Part shown: piece by piece, positions 45,487 to 62,335 of the stretch
Position numbering within the stretch: the first letter of the stretch is position 1
Layout: every line of letters starts with the position of its first letter
Assembly (NCBI RefSeq): GCF_023053635.1
Contig: NC_086183.1
Span: forward strand, 32,407,501 to 32,471,500
Direction: 5' to 3'
Length of the DNA stretch: 64,000 nt
From: Elgaria multicarinata webbii
Lineage: Eukaryota; Chordata; Lepidosauria; Squamata; Anguidae
Position numbers and translations under genes: made by a program
The notes under the pieces: model-generated
The model's input: only the letters and a program-made list of their open reading frames with translations
What the model was told of the DNA's origin: nothing
Database searches by the model: none

Positions 45487-48352
45487 AATTTCAATGGTGA
45501 AGGTCAATATCCAAAAAGGTGTATTTCTTTAAAACATACTCAATATGGGTTGTTTACAAGACAGTTTGCCAAATCTTAGCTCTTGCTTTCCCTTGTTTAG
45601 CTGTATCATCAATTTGTTGCATGTGTCATTCTGCTGTTCTGTTGAATTAATTCTCCCACATCTTTTCTAGCGCTGGGACAACTCCCTGCTGCCCTTCTCA
45701 GGCACTTGTGTGTCACTTGGTTGATTTGTTTTGGTAGCCTCCAGCTCTTTTTCCAATACCAGCAGCCTCAGTCCTTTCCACACTGGCTTTTGGTGTGTTC
45801 TGTTGTGGCTGGCTTATTTGGGGGCACTTCCCAGGAGCTGAAACCAGCTAGTATTCGAGGCCCAATATGGAGGAGACATTAGCCAAAGATCTTCTCCAGA
45901 CTTCACCTGGAAACAAATTAGTTTATATCAATTTATCAAAAAATATTTTTAGGCCATCTTTAAAGATAGAACCCCCTCAAGACAGCATTTCATCTTCTGT
46001 GTTTGCTGTTTGCTCTGCCTCGTGTGTCCTTGGGTACAATTCACTCCCACCATAGCCCATTACATGCAGGCTGGATATTGCACCATTGTCTTTGACTAGG
46101 AACTTGCAGAACTATCCCACAAACTCTTGCCGTGTCAGGATCCTATTTTTGAATTTGTTATCTGCATAACCCCCCTCCCATATGCAGCCTTTATATATGT
46201 GAAGTAGGTGCCCAAAGACTTTCTGCAGCAGGATTGGGGAATGAGCGCTAGATCATGGGTCTGGTTTGTTACAGCAGCAAGGACATGCCCTTTTGCACAG
46301 AAGGGCCACAGTGCACCTGTATTCTTGTGTCACCTGAACCAAATCTGTAGCATGCAAAAAGCTGTTCAATGCCTGAGCTTTATTGGCTGTAAATCTTTTC
46401 AATGTTAAGGCAAACTGTATAGAGACAGAAAGCCATAGCAAAATTATATTTCAGGATTGAGAATCCAGTTGCTTATGAGTTTTTCTTTTGTATATTTGAG
46501 AAAAAGCACCACTCTTCAGAACATTCCATTTGCAAAAACTCCACTGAATGAGGTTTGGGCTTGGTATAAAACCTTTGAGTTATAAATATACTCAACTAGG
46601 ATAAACTCTTAAGGTGACCTTATATTCAGAGCAGCCTTGAATTTCTAGTGTGTGTCAGCTTCCCCTTTCCCACTTTTTTTTTTTTGTAGTATCACAAATA
46701 CTTAATCTGGTGACTCAGCTATTTTTTCTGAAAACGACCTCTTAGCAAACTTGAATGCACTTAAGATCAAATGTTCCAGGTTTCTTTTTCTAGTTCAAGC
46801 GCACAATAGCAATTTCAAACTTACAGCAATCTTTTGTCTTCTGTAATTCATTCCAACTGAAGAACTAGTTAAACTGCATTATTCAGCCATCAAAGCAAAG
46901 GATAATTTATACTGGCTGCAGATTCAAAGTCCACATTCTCTGACAATAGGCGTGTTGTAACTATGAAGGCTAGCAATGTCATCTGGATGCCAATTTTTTT
47001 TCCTTTTCCAAATTTTAAAACCATAGTATCAGTTGTAATCTGAATCGTAATCTGAAAAACCCCTTCAGGATATTTAAACATGCTTAACGTGTTGTGATGT
47101 CAGTATGATAGATATAATTTTTTGGTTGCCTCTTAATTTAAGATAACTTCTGCTTTAGTACTTAAATCTTGGTTGATATATAACAATATTCCATACTTAG
47201 AACTTACACTTTTAAATCATGGTGATTCTTTTAGACTGAGCTTATCTGCTTGGGGAGATATAATCTTCCTGATGAAAGGGAACATCGGACTATTGTTGAC
47301 CTTAAAACAAAAAGCAAAAATAACTTTGGTTTGATGCATTCTGATTGACAATACGTGTACATAAAAAACTAAATATTTTTGAAGGGAGGGAGAATAAGGT
47401 TATATGGTTGTAGCAGTAGTTCAGTTGTTTCTGCCACTCTTGGCTGTGCATTGGATGGACTTGCTTTTCTTGCTGTTCGCATCGTGCCAGGATGGAGCTT
47501 CTCTTTCTCATTCTCCTTGTTGATCCTGCAGTATTTTAATTGTGTCTTGTAGCCAGGTGGAAAAGGGAGTTTATAGTTTGCAGATGTAAAGTTGACATGT
47601 GGCTAGTGCCCGCAGATCTCATGATGTGGCAGTTAATTGGTAGTCAGGAATATTTCTCATCCATTGTGATTAGCACTTGGTTAGTAACCACTGCCTGATA
47701 AACTATATAAAGCAGACACAGATGGTTGTTTAAAACTTTATTGGCATAACCTCTTACCTGGTGAAAAAGGATCATTCTGTTTTTGTAAACTAGCTTATCT
47801 GGTCAGTTTGTCTTACAAATTTGTTGTTTCAGGAAATCTGGAAATAGTCTTGCCTCATCTTCTTGTATGCATCCTCTATCTAGGGCACTTGAAAATCACC
47901 CTAAACAAGATAAGAGTTACCTAGATATACTGATATCACAATCCTGAGTCATGTGCAACTTCTCCCTGAAGGAAGCATTTGTAGCACTTTGGGAATATTG
48001 CCAGCTGAATTTTCCAGCAGACAGCAATCTCAAAGATCCAAGTGTTGCTAACCCCAAATTGTCACTGTGGAAAGTATTATTAAAGTATTCTTAAACTATA
48101 AAATTGATCGCATTTCTGTTCATAAATGAAATAATAAAACCCAATATTCTTACATGATTAATCAGCCACTCTGGTCCAGTAGGGTGTTAGATTTGTATCT
48201 GAGAGGCTTAGGTTTAAATTCCTCATTTTTTAGGAGGCCTTCGTCAAAAATCAGTATGCTTAAATCACCTTAAAATCACTAGCATATGGGCATGACCATC
48301 TTTATTGATTAATTACAAGTCAAACAAGACCAAATATTAAAGCAGCCTGCAT

Positions 48353-48740
48353 GTTTATTTATTATTTATTAATTAATTACATTTCTATACCGCCCAATAG
48401 CCGGAGCTCTCTGGGCAGTTCACAAAAATTAAAAACATTCAAAGTATAAAACAACAGTATAAAACCATAATATAAAATACAATATAAAGCTCAACCAGAT
48501 AAAAACAGCAGCAATGCAAAATTTAAAATTTAAAACACCAAGTTAAAATTTATTTATAGACTGTTAAAATGCTGGGAGAATAAAAAGGTCTTCACCTGGC
48601 ATCTAAAAGCATATAATGTAGGTGCCAAGCAAACCTCTTTAGGGAGCTCATTCCACAGCTGGGGTGCCACAGCAGAGAAGGCCCTCCTCCTGGTAGCCAC
48701 CTGCCTCACTTCCTTTGGCAGGGGCTTGCGGAGAAGCGAG
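48353..48740 (-). mobile_element. L2-like LINE 3' end
   Basis: The (TTTA) tail, ACCGCCCAATAGCCGGAGCT and the following 330 bp are colinear with 9330-9690. Confidence 0.85.
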
Positions 48741-49753
48741 CCCCTGCCAAAGGAATATGCTGAATATAGTTGAATATGCTATTTATTTATTTATTTATAT
48801 TCCATGGGTATTCAAGGCATACAAAACCTGGGTGTGCATATGGGGGATGTGGGTAAAACCCATAAAATGTGCTAGTGGCAAAATATATTCATTATAATAT
48901 TGACTTTATTCACAATTACGTTAATTTATGTTCCTAAGGTTGTCAGTCTGCTTTGGAGACTGCCTTTGACAAGTGCAATGACTGTGCAGACATTGGACTC
49001 TGGTTTACAATTAAAATTTTCAATAACATTTCCTAATAACATGAACACATTCAAATAACAGAGTGATGGTCCTGCAAGGACTTACTGGCTTTACTTAGCA
49101 TGTTAAGTGAAGAGGAATATCAGTAGACATGCATTTTGTGAATGGCAATCAGAATGCTAAAGGTTATGTTATTTTTCTGTCTGGGCTCCTGTTGCTCCAA
49201 CAGCCCCCCCAGGTGAACACTCACCAGGTACAGTATTTCCCATCTTGATGTGAGGGAAAGCTGCACTTGTCAATATCTGTCTGTCAAAAGGTTACTGGGA
49301 CTCTTGCCAGGAAAAGGTGACCATAGCTCAGCAAAGGAAAGAAACTATTAGGGTGTAATCTCATACCCTGCTCCTCTCACTTGAGCTTTTCTTACTCTTC
49401 TCCCACTTCTGTTCTGTTCACTAGTGGCACTCCTTATATCCCCCATGGGCTGTGTTTCCCTCCCACCACAGAACGAGAAGGTAGCTACAAGAGAGAAACA
49501 TTATTTGCATAGTGGAATACTAATACAGCTCGTTTTACTTACCTCCAATTCAGCCTCTGTAAAATTGTCCCTCTATTAAAACAGGGCTGCATTGTGGTGT
49601 TTGTGGACAGGGCTTTCTCCTTCTTGCTTCCCAGTATGTAAGGGTGGTGGGGTGGGTGGAGGGAGGGAGGAACAGAGAACACGTGGTCTGTGAGCTTCCT
49701 TTTTCTTTTCCGGTTCAAAGCAAGAAGAGGAGCTGATCTGCCAAATGGGACAG

Positions 49754-49988
49754 TGACTGGGTTCACACAACATGACAACCCACAATCAAGGTTGAGTACA
49801 AGTTGAGTGTGGGTTGTTGAACCACAGGTTGTTCTGTTGTAAGAACCCGGCCATGCTAATAAACCATAGTTTGTTAATTACGAACAATCCACAAAGAGAA
49901 CCAGTGGTTTGTTGTTAGGTTGTGAACTGTGAGTTGTTCATAGTTAATAAACCTTGAGTGTGGGTTGTTGTATTGTGTGAACCCAGCT
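49754..49988. mobile_element. Palindromic element with CTGGGTTCACACAA ends (family C type)
   Basis: Left end CTGGGTTCACACAACATGAC and right end TTGTATTGTGTGAACCCAG are inverted over about 35 bp. The interior repeats GTTGTGAACTGTGAGTTGTTC-like modules. A target duplication is not clear. Confidence 0.65.
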
Positions 49989-50659
49989 ACTACCTTGTAG
50001 TGTTTCCTGACAAGGCTTTTATTGTGGAATGGCCACATTCATGGAATTTTACAAGGGGTCCAGGTGATATAGCCTTCAATTTGTAGTCTTCCTGTGGTTC
50101 CCTCTGCTGCTTCCATATTTTTCCTTAATAAAAAAAAACCTTTTAAGGAAGAAAAGATAGATTAGCAGCACATTACTTTTGATTGTTAGCTCTAGGAGCC
50201 CCCAGTCTGGAAGTATCCCTGGAGGTTTCCTGCAAGATAAAGAAGGGTCTTATTAGCTTTGTGTTGCAAAGGAACACAACACTCATGTTTGCTACTATTA
50301 ACAGTGGGATGTTTCCTTTTCCAGAAAGGTGGTGAGGTGGTGAAGCTATCTGTGGAACTAACTACCCACCCCCGTTGTGTGCTGCCTTCAGAGCCCATCC
50401 ATCCTTTACCCATTTCTAAATATGACACAAGAGCTGTTGCTTGCTTGCTTCCTCTGAGAGATACCCAGCTCCATAGAAAGTTTTCAGAACACCACCTTGA
50501 AGTCAGCTTGAAGGGGCTGTTCCCTTTTCCTTTTGAATCTGTCTTAGTAATACATATAAAGCCTAACATGATCTTATGTTTGTGCTAAAGATCGTCTAAC
50601 TGTACTTGTGCTATAATTTCACAAACATCCTAAGACTATTTCTTTTTCCTTTTCTCTAG
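49989..50659. other. 3' end of ARHGAP35 intron 1, nothing recognised
   Basis: No repeat is recognised. A minus-strand open frame at 50192-50569 has no motif. The intron ends in a pyrimidine-rich acceptor. Confidence 0.45.
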
Positions 50660-54632
<3,973 letters not shown>

Positions 54633-54989
54633 TAATACTGCTTTGGAAATTGGATATCTATGTGGGGTTGGGGTGGGTGGGAGACAGATTGGTCTCAAGG
54701 AATCTCTGCATATCCCAAGAACATTCATTATGCAACTATGCAGTTTTGAGTCCATAAGAAATCTGGTTGTTTGCCCCACATCTTCCATGAAAAGTAAAAG
54801 TAGGTATGGACATATTTTTTTGTACAGTGAAGTGCATGTGTTTTAGGAAAGTTTTGGATACAATGACTTGACCAGTGCCTGAATTCCTTAACCCAGGAAT
54901 TGGCAGGGGAGCATGGATGCACTGTCTCTCACCCTCTCACTACTTCCACTTTCCATTAACACTTAGTTCCTGGATTGTTTTGTGACATC

Positions 54990-55210
54990 TGAACTCAGAA
55001 ACTCTGGGTTATTTTGTAAACAAACCATGAACAACTCAGAGTTCCGGGTTTGGACATCATGAAATAACCAGGAATGGGGGGTGGGTGGGGGTAAACTATT
55101 ATGTGTTGTTAATTGAAAGTGGAAGCCAGAAGGTGGAACCAGCATGCTTGCTTGCTCACAAATAACCCATGGTTGGTTAACTATGGGTTGTTTGATCATC
55201 CAAACTTGCT
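54990..55210. repeat. Family C-type palindromic repeat remnant
   Basis: AACTCTGGGTTATTTTGTAA, CATGAACAACTCAGAGTT and AATAACCCATGGTTGGTTAA modules recur in both orientations. Confidence 0.5.
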
Positions 55211-55317
55211 CAGTGTGTGAGATATGGATGGTTATCTTTCTTTAACTGTTTAGCAGAGTCTCTATATGCAGTGCCAGTGCCAGACTATTTTGCGCCCTAG
55301 GCAAGGTGAGCTACTTT

Positions 55318-55318
<1 letters not shown>

Positions 55319-55358
<40 letters not shown>
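55319..55358. repeat. (CA)n microsatellite
   Basis: About 19 CA units. Confidence 0.95.
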
Positions 55359-55359
<1 letters not shown>

Positions 55360-56104
55360 AAATGCCAACTTTGATTTTTAAGAACTTATGTTCCCTGGAA
55401 AAAAATAGAAAGCACAAAACTTGAAACTGCTAAATTTATTTTAAAGTGCAAGAAATACATCATGCCAATTATAGCAAACAAATTGGAAAGGAACGTCTAT
55501 GGGTCTAAAATGCATTATTTAATAGGAATATCACCCCCAAATCAGACCCCCCCAACTCACACGCATGCGCGCACACACACTCAGCATCACTCCCTCCAAA
55601 CAAACACACGCATGAACACATGCATTCACTCAAAGACCCTATGCACCCCATACATCCTCTCTCTCTTCCGAGCGCGTTCCAGAAGTCTGAACGTGGAGCC
55701 GCCCCACCCCAGCGTCCCTGGCTTCGCTTCGGCTGAACAGGCCATCTCACAGCCAACGCGCGTGAGTGCTGCGCTGTGCCCTGCGCCCCTCTTAGCTTGG
55801 TGCTCTAGGCAGCCGCCTGATTGGCCTCTATGGTAGCACCGGCCCCGTCTATATGAGCACTCATTAGAATCAGAAGGGTGTCAACAAACTTTTTCTAGAG
55901 TTTGCTGGGAAAACTAAAGTAAATGTAGCATTTTCACTCTTGCCTTCATATTATTGCACCTATTTTGAGATGACTGCTCCTGGTAAACTTCTCCGATCAA
56001 GATAAAAGATCTAATGTGTCTGCTTAAGAATTATGTGAATTGTGTTAATGCAAGTCTATGTATTTCCCCCCTAAGATTCCATGTTTCTTTTTTCAAGTCC
56101 AGCT

Positions 56105-56107
<3 letters not shown>

Positions 56108-56139
<32 letters not shown>

Positions 56140-56872
56140 ATTTTTATTCATTTTCAACACTATATAAACATAAATGAACATTTCCAAAATATAATTGAAA
56201 CAAACACAATAAGAAAAAGAAATACATCAAATATCTGCTTCATACATATTGAATAATTGTTGAGTACAAATATCAAAAACTATTACATATGCCTTATCAC
56301 ACTACAACATTTTCATTCTTAACATAAAAGTGCACCCCCCACCTCGGGATCATTCTTGAGTCCAAAATCTAATCGTTTCTTCTGATGGTGGTTTCCCATT
56401 TCCCTTAGTAAACACGAACACTAGGAACTGTTTCCAAATTCCTTCGAACTCATTTATTTTAGTTACGCCTTTTCTCCACTTAATATTACATGTCAGTTTA
56501 TCATTAATGGCTATATCCCATACTACTTTATACCACTCCTCAATAGAATATTCCCCTTGGATCTTCCAGTTCCTAGCTATCATCAATCGTGCTGCAACCA
56601 ACAAACTCGATATCAGCTCTATAGTTCCTTTTCCACACTTTATATCTTCAAATAGTGACAGCAATGCTATTTTTGGTGTTTGTTCTATTTTCATTCCCAC
56701 TATTTCTTCAATTTCTGAGAACACCATCTTCCATAATCTTTGTACATATTTGCATTGCCACCACATATGTAAATACGTTCCTTTTTCCCCACATCCTCTC
56801 CAACAATTTGCTGAATGTTGATCACTTATCTTGTTCAATCTAACCGGGGTTAGGTACCACCTCCATAAAATT
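56108..56872 (-). mobile_element. L1 LINE, 5' truncated, with poly(A) tail and target duplication
   Basis: A T run at 56107-56135 is the antisense poly(A). The minus strand keeps an open 162-residue L1 ORF2 C-terminus with the zinc-knuckle-like motif C-x3-C-x7-H-x4-C (around CWRGCGEKGTYLHMWWQC). CAGCTTCT flanks both ends (56100-56107 and 56873-56880). The intact frame and long tail suggest a fairly recent insertion. Confidence 0.9.
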
Positions 56873-58767
56873 CAGCTTCTAAAAGCAAATTATGAACAAG
56901 AAGCAGCTGATGCCTTAAGCAGTAGTGAATACTAATGTTGTCTGGTATGCAATGTGAAGTTTGTGTTTATTTGGGAACTTCATTATTCTGAGATGGAATG
57001 ACTTGCAAGATCCTATCTGAAATGTTCAAGAAAATGCAGCCTTGTAAATAGATTATTTGGAGAGAGCTGTTTTTCACAAGTTTTAAGACAACCCTCTTCA
57101 TTTCAAACTTAGCTTTCACTGAATTATTTTCTTAACCTGGGCTTTTGAAGAGATTTTTTTTCTCATTGCAACACAAAAAGCTACTGAACAGAAGTAGGTT
57201 CATTTCTTCCATGCAAAGACTTTTGTCTCTTTAAACAATGTCGTGACTGCTTTGCAAAACAGTGGTGATTTCATACTTGCAGCAGCTGTCCCCTTGCCAG
57301 CAGGGTATACTTCTCTTCATTGGCATTAGAGCCCTGTTCCTGGAAAAGAGAAAAACACAAAGGCAGGCTGGACTGGTAAAACACTTTTTTTGAGAAAGCT
57401 TGAATAATGGCTCAGAGCTTTCTTTTTCTAGTTTAAAAAAATCTATTATATTTTGCTTCAAAAATCTGTTATGGCTTAATACAGTCAAAGCTGAAAGAAA
57501 AAGCTAGAAGCCTATTTTTAGAGAACCATACTCAGTCATGAATTCCACAATGGTTTCTTGGATCTCCCAGTAGGAAAACAACTCTTGATTAGAAAGTGTG
57601 TGAATATCATTAACTCTTACCTTCCAGTGTGGGACAGTGAAACCTGTGTGGGCCACGTTTGTATTATGGCACCTGTTTGAACTGCTAGTGAAGGAAAGAG
57701 AGTAGAGTTGGAAGTGTAGGGCAGGAGGAGCTGGTCAATCCTCTAAGCAATTTCAAGACATATAGAAGCGGTTTATAGAAATGTTAGCTTACCATCAGAA
57801 AACGACCAAAAGCTATGATTGGAATGCTTTCAGGGAGGAGGAGGAAATCCTTAAGGGGCTGAGAGGAGGGGAAGGTGCTAAACTGCTATATAATCAGCAG
57901 AGGGAGCACAAGTTAAGTACAGACGCAATTAATAAAACCTAAAGCTGATGCAAGAACAGTTAAGTAAATTGAAAGCTTTTGTTAATTTCAGGCTCCGTTG
58001 AAAGTGTACGAGAGCATCTTAAATAATGGGGAAAAGACAAAATAGTGGAAAAGCTGTATTGTTATGGAATAAATCACAGAGTGGAATAGGAATACTTGGT
58101 GGCATCCCACTTTTAAAAATAGTTACCTATTAAAGAGTTAGCAGCATTAATATTCTCTGAGCTTTTATGTAGCAATAGTTAGCTTTGTGGGCCTTCAAAG
58201 TAAAGGGTATCTTTTGCTTTCGTTATTCTTAGTGCTGTGCTTAGTCTTTCATGTCTGATGCTCTGAAACAGCCTTTTAGTTCTAGGAGCAGTACCTACAC
58301 GTCAGTCTTATCAGGCAAGCCCAGTACAAATGCTCCCTTGACCACCCTCGGTGGCTTGGATCTTCAGCAGCAATGCCCACCAACTCTGCAGGTCCACCAG
58401 TAATAACTACAGGCACGTTTAATGTTAAGGTCAAGGATGAAATGAGATTGGGCAGGCATGGTTTTTAAAAGAATAGCTACTGTCTCTCTTAATGTGGATA
58501 AAACTGGGCTTGCACTGAAGTGATGTGTCAGGATTGTTACAGCATTCCCCCCCCCCCCAAATAATTCTCTACCCCACTCAGTACTTAACTTATAAAATAA
58601 GAGGTGTTGGGGTTAAAGTATGTTCCTTCTAACCTAGAAGTTCTTATAATCAAGATGTGTTCAGGCTGGATATGGACTCTATGTGGTGATAGAAAGGTAC
58701 CTCTACACGTGCTTAGGGTCATCAGTCATTCAATGGATGAAGTGTCTACATTAGCTTCTTTTTATAT

Positions 58768-58799
58768 AACATTATTATTATTATTATTATTATTAATAG
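58768..58799. repeat. (ATT)n microsatellite
   Basis: About ten ATT units. Confidence 0.9.
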
Positions 58800-59021
58800 A
58801 GAAGTCTATTACCTCTGATTGTGCTGATATTTCTTTTAAGCCCAGTAATTAAAGACGTCTCATTGAATAGATGACATGCTGAAATAGGGGTTAGGTAAAA
58901 ATTTTGGCTTCAAAGAGCAAACTGGTAAGATCAGGTTCAAAATTCTGCAAATTATTTTTCTGACATCTCTCATCAGATAGTGTAGCTTGCTTCAGGCCAG
59001 ATGATGGTCTTTGTATTCTTC

Positions 59022-59347
59022 AAATACTTAAAAGGTTGTCACACAGAGGAGGGCCAGGATCTCTTCTCGATCCTCCCAGAGTGCAGGACACGGAATAACG
59101 GGCTCAAGTGACAGGAAGCCAGATTCTGGCTGGACATCAGGAAGAATTTCCTGACTGTTAGAGCAGGACAATGGAACCAGTTACTTAGGGAGGTGGTGGG
59201 TTCTCCCACACTAGAGGCCTTCAAGAGGCAGCTGGACAACCATCTGTCAGGGATGCTTTAGGGTGGATTCCTGCATTGAGCAGGAGGTTGGTCTCGATGG
59301 CCTTGTAGGCCCCTTCCAACTCTGCTATTCTATGATTCTATGATTCT
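59022..59347 (+). mobile_element. CR1 LINE 3' end, 5' truncated
   Basis: Sense orientation: GGTTGTCACACAGAGGAGGG through CTGCTATTCTATGATTCTAT, ending in the diagnostic ATTCTATG octamers. Confidence 0.92.
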
Positions 59348-60217
59348 ACTTTTTTCAGTGGGATGGGAGGACAGCTTTCTTTCCTGAAATCCTAGCTTGT
59401 TTCATGGACAACGGGGTATACATGGTCACTAAATTCAAGGAAGGGAAGTGGTGTTAGAGATGACAGAGTGGTCTCTGAATTGCAAGTGGTTTGTTTTCTG
59501 ACATCTTAATTTTTCCTCAAGTTTTGTACACATTTCATTGATGTGTTGCCTGCTTTATAGCTTAGCCATAGTCTGTTGATACCTTCTCTCTCCCCAGTCC
59601 CTAGTGGAAAGTGCATTATAAAATGTGCATGCACTTTGTTCCATAGGTAAAACAGGCTTTGAGAGCACTTTTTCTTTTACATGCATGCACACAGCTCCCC
59701 AGAATCGCTGTCTGTGCCAGCACTAGACAGTATTATAATCTTAATATGACCCATTCAACCTGGATACAGGCTTAAACTCTCCATTGCCTGCAACTTCATC
59801 AGTCCAATTCTCAGATCCCTGTATCATGGTTTTCTATTTGCTTCTGTCACATTGACTTTTTTTCATGATAAATCTGCCCCTTTTTATTTGCATTCCCAGA
59901 CTGCAATTAAATAGCTGATTCAGCGCAAGGTCTAAGCCAATTGTGAATAGAAACAGTGACTTAATTTTCTCTAGTTTTCTCACTTAAATGCAGCAGCAGA
60001 ACCTTAAAAATGCATGTTAACTATGGACTATAAATTGCTTAACCTAATAACTTAATATGGATAATAGTTAAGAAAGCTACCAAATTTCACTGTTCCGAAA
60101 TTAACTAATTGGTCTTGGTCGCACTTTGCCATTGGCACTCATTGATCGTCATGTTGGCAGCCTCATTAAAAACCAAGGATTGAATTGACTGCGAAAACCC
60201 TATCTGGATGCTAGACA

Positions 60218-60325
60218 ACATTAGAAGAGACCAGCTGGATCAGACCAAAGGCCTGTATTGTCCAGCATTCTGTTCCCACAGTAGGCAACCAGATGCCTAT
60301 GGGAAATCCATGAGCAGGACAAAAA
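60218..60325 (-). mobile_element. CR1-like LINE 3' fragment
   Basis: AGCTGGATCAGACCAAAGGC...CAACCAGATGCCTATGGG matches the 38.6-kb module. Confidence 0.6.
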
Positions 60326-60538
60326 GCATACTTAAAGAAGTGGAAGTTAATAATTTGGAAATAACTGAAGAACCAAACCCGTTTCATTAACTTGTAGATG
60401 AAAAATTAGCTAAGAACATATCTATATCATAAAATTGGTAGTTATTTGCCTTCTTCCTGTACATCTTGCTGCTGTTGTCAATGGTTTCTGCTATTGGAAC
60501 GTGTAAAATTAAGAATCTTCCTTCTTTCAAATAGAAAT

Positions 60539-61181
60539 CAGGGTGGATTTGATTTAAATCAATTTGATTAAAATCACAATTTAAATCACTACTCAGAAAG
60601 AATCGATTTAATCATGTAATCCCCCCCCCCCTAAAAGTGCACTCTTCCTTGCTATGTTTTACACAACTCAGAGTTACCAAAGACTCATTCTTGCTGGTAT
60701 GATCTTAATATTTACAACCAGATGAAGGTTTCATTTTTAGAATAGCAACTTTTCAGATTAGTTTTACAGTTATATAAAAAAAAATACTGATATTAGAAAC
60801 TCATCATAGATAGATAATTATGAAATTATTGCAAGGTGAACTATCTCCAGTTTAATAGGTTAATCATTCATATTTGGACAACTTTTCTGCTGTACTTTAT
60901 TGGAAGGAGAAAAATAATCTTACAGAAACCTCTGGAAGAGCATGACATTGTGAATGGATTAATGGAATTCATTTACCAAAAAATTTAAACAATCTCATTC
61001 TACATAATTAAAAACTAATCCTTATTTCATGATGAATAACCTTTGGACTATAATGTATCTTAAATAGAAAACTATCTTTAGATAGATTTTTCCTCAAAAA
61101 GCATTTTATTAAAAAAATCCAATTTAAATTTTAAAAAATCCAATTTTTTGATTTTTTTAAAAACGGTTTTTATCCACCCTG
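60539..61181. mobile_element. Non-autonomous hAT-like element, 643 bp
   Basis: The terminal inverted repeats are CAGGGTGGAT...ATCCACCCTG, followed by TTAAATC-rich subterminal sequence. The element is flanked by an exact 8-bp duplication ATAGAAAT (60531-60538 and 61182-61189). The interior is AT-rich with no coding frame. Confidence 0.88.
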
Positions 61182-61754
61182 ATAGAAATGTCTCCTAGAT
61201 TCATTGGAACTGTTTTATTCTAATACAGCCTTCTTAACTACTTGCCTGGTCACTTATAGGTGATAAGGAATGAGCAAGCTGGCAGAGGAAGAGCACATTG
61301 CTCTGTCCCTCCTCGCTTGACTTCATTCATGGCTGCAGAAGAAGGCAAGCCCCTTTCACTTCTGCCAGCACAGAAATCGAATTGGCTTGCAGACAATTTA
61401 TTTATTTATTTATTTATGTGCGAACTACAATGACTACTAAAAGCTCCAGAGGAATATGTTAGTGTGAATACAGCTTCTGTAATATCTTGCATTTTTCTAA
61501 ATGTATGCCTTAACATTAGGCTGTGTGTTCAGCATAGAATATAAAAAAAGTAATTTAATACAAATATGCCTTTGAAAAAGAGGTCAGATCATAATGTCAG
61601 GATACAAGGGGTTAGAGAATGAGAACACCTGATAAAAGCCAGTAATATCCAAGTTTCTTTACTTCTTCTGAAAGCCACAACTACCTTAGCAAAAATCTAC
61701 TTAAGCTGGGCTGAATAACACAGGGGCTCCAAAATGTAAGGAATAATATACTGA

Positions 61755-61830
61755 ACTGCAGTATTTATTAATTCATTTGATTTGTACCACGCCTGTCTGC
61801 CAAACAAGGCACTCAAGGAGGTTATATACA
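61755..61830 (-). repeat. SINE/LINE tail fragment
   Basis: GATTTGTACCACGCCTGTCT...GGCACTCAAGGAGGTTATAT resembles the SINE tail at 21340-21390. Confidence 0.45.
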
Positions 61831-62004
61831 GGATAGCCATAGACACAGCAGGCCAAAACAAGAGACATGTTATATTTAAAGGCAAGCCTCCAAATTAATT
61901 GTTGGGAAAATAATTTTGCAGATGATGGCATCTCTGGACTTAAATTCTTTCATATGACACAAAATACTCAGTAATTCACTCAGACAAGGGGATGGGGCTT
62001 AGTT

Positions 62005-62335
62005 GCCACATTGGCTATTTAAGCCACAGCACACTGTGGCGTATTTGAACCCATTCTGATTATTCAATGCTCTGCCATGGCTTGCCATGTTGTGGAAACC
62101 TGGGGACCATGGGTTATGCAAGGGTTAGACAGCCACTGCATAACCCATAGGCTATTGTTATTTAACTCTCGCATAACCCATAGCCCCCAGGTTAGCATGC
62201 CACAACCAACCAGGAACACACCACAACCTACCATGGCTTAAATCCCACCCAGAATGCACCACAGCCCACCGTGGCTTAATTAAACTATGGCGGGCTGTTC
62301 AATCATGCAAACCAGCCCGGTGAGGCTAATAAGTC
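62005..62335. repeat. Large imperfect palindrome (family C-like)
   Basis: CTATTTAAGCCACAGCAC...ACCATGGGTTATGCAAGGGT and CGCATAACCCATAG...CCATGGCTTAAATCCC form nested inverted repeats, with further AACC modules. Confidence 0.6.

Larger units (their letters stand above)
24570..50659 (+). other. ARHGAP35: ARHGAP35 intron 1 (about 26 kb)
   Basis: This interval is bounded by the GTAGGT donor and the TTTTCTCTAG acceptor. It contains no coding sequence that I recognise. Apart from the repeats listed separately it is AT-rich unique DNA; 28.7-30.7, 34.3-36.2, 36.3-38.6, 40.4-43.7 and 45.5-48.3 kb show no gene or clear repeat. Confidence 0.6.

Noticed and set aside
55255-55850. Possible transposon ends: GCGCCCTAGGCAAGG at the left and GCCTCTATGGTAGCACCGGC at the right
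   Set aside because: The two ends are not clearly inverted copies and no target duplication was found, so the region was not annotated as one element.
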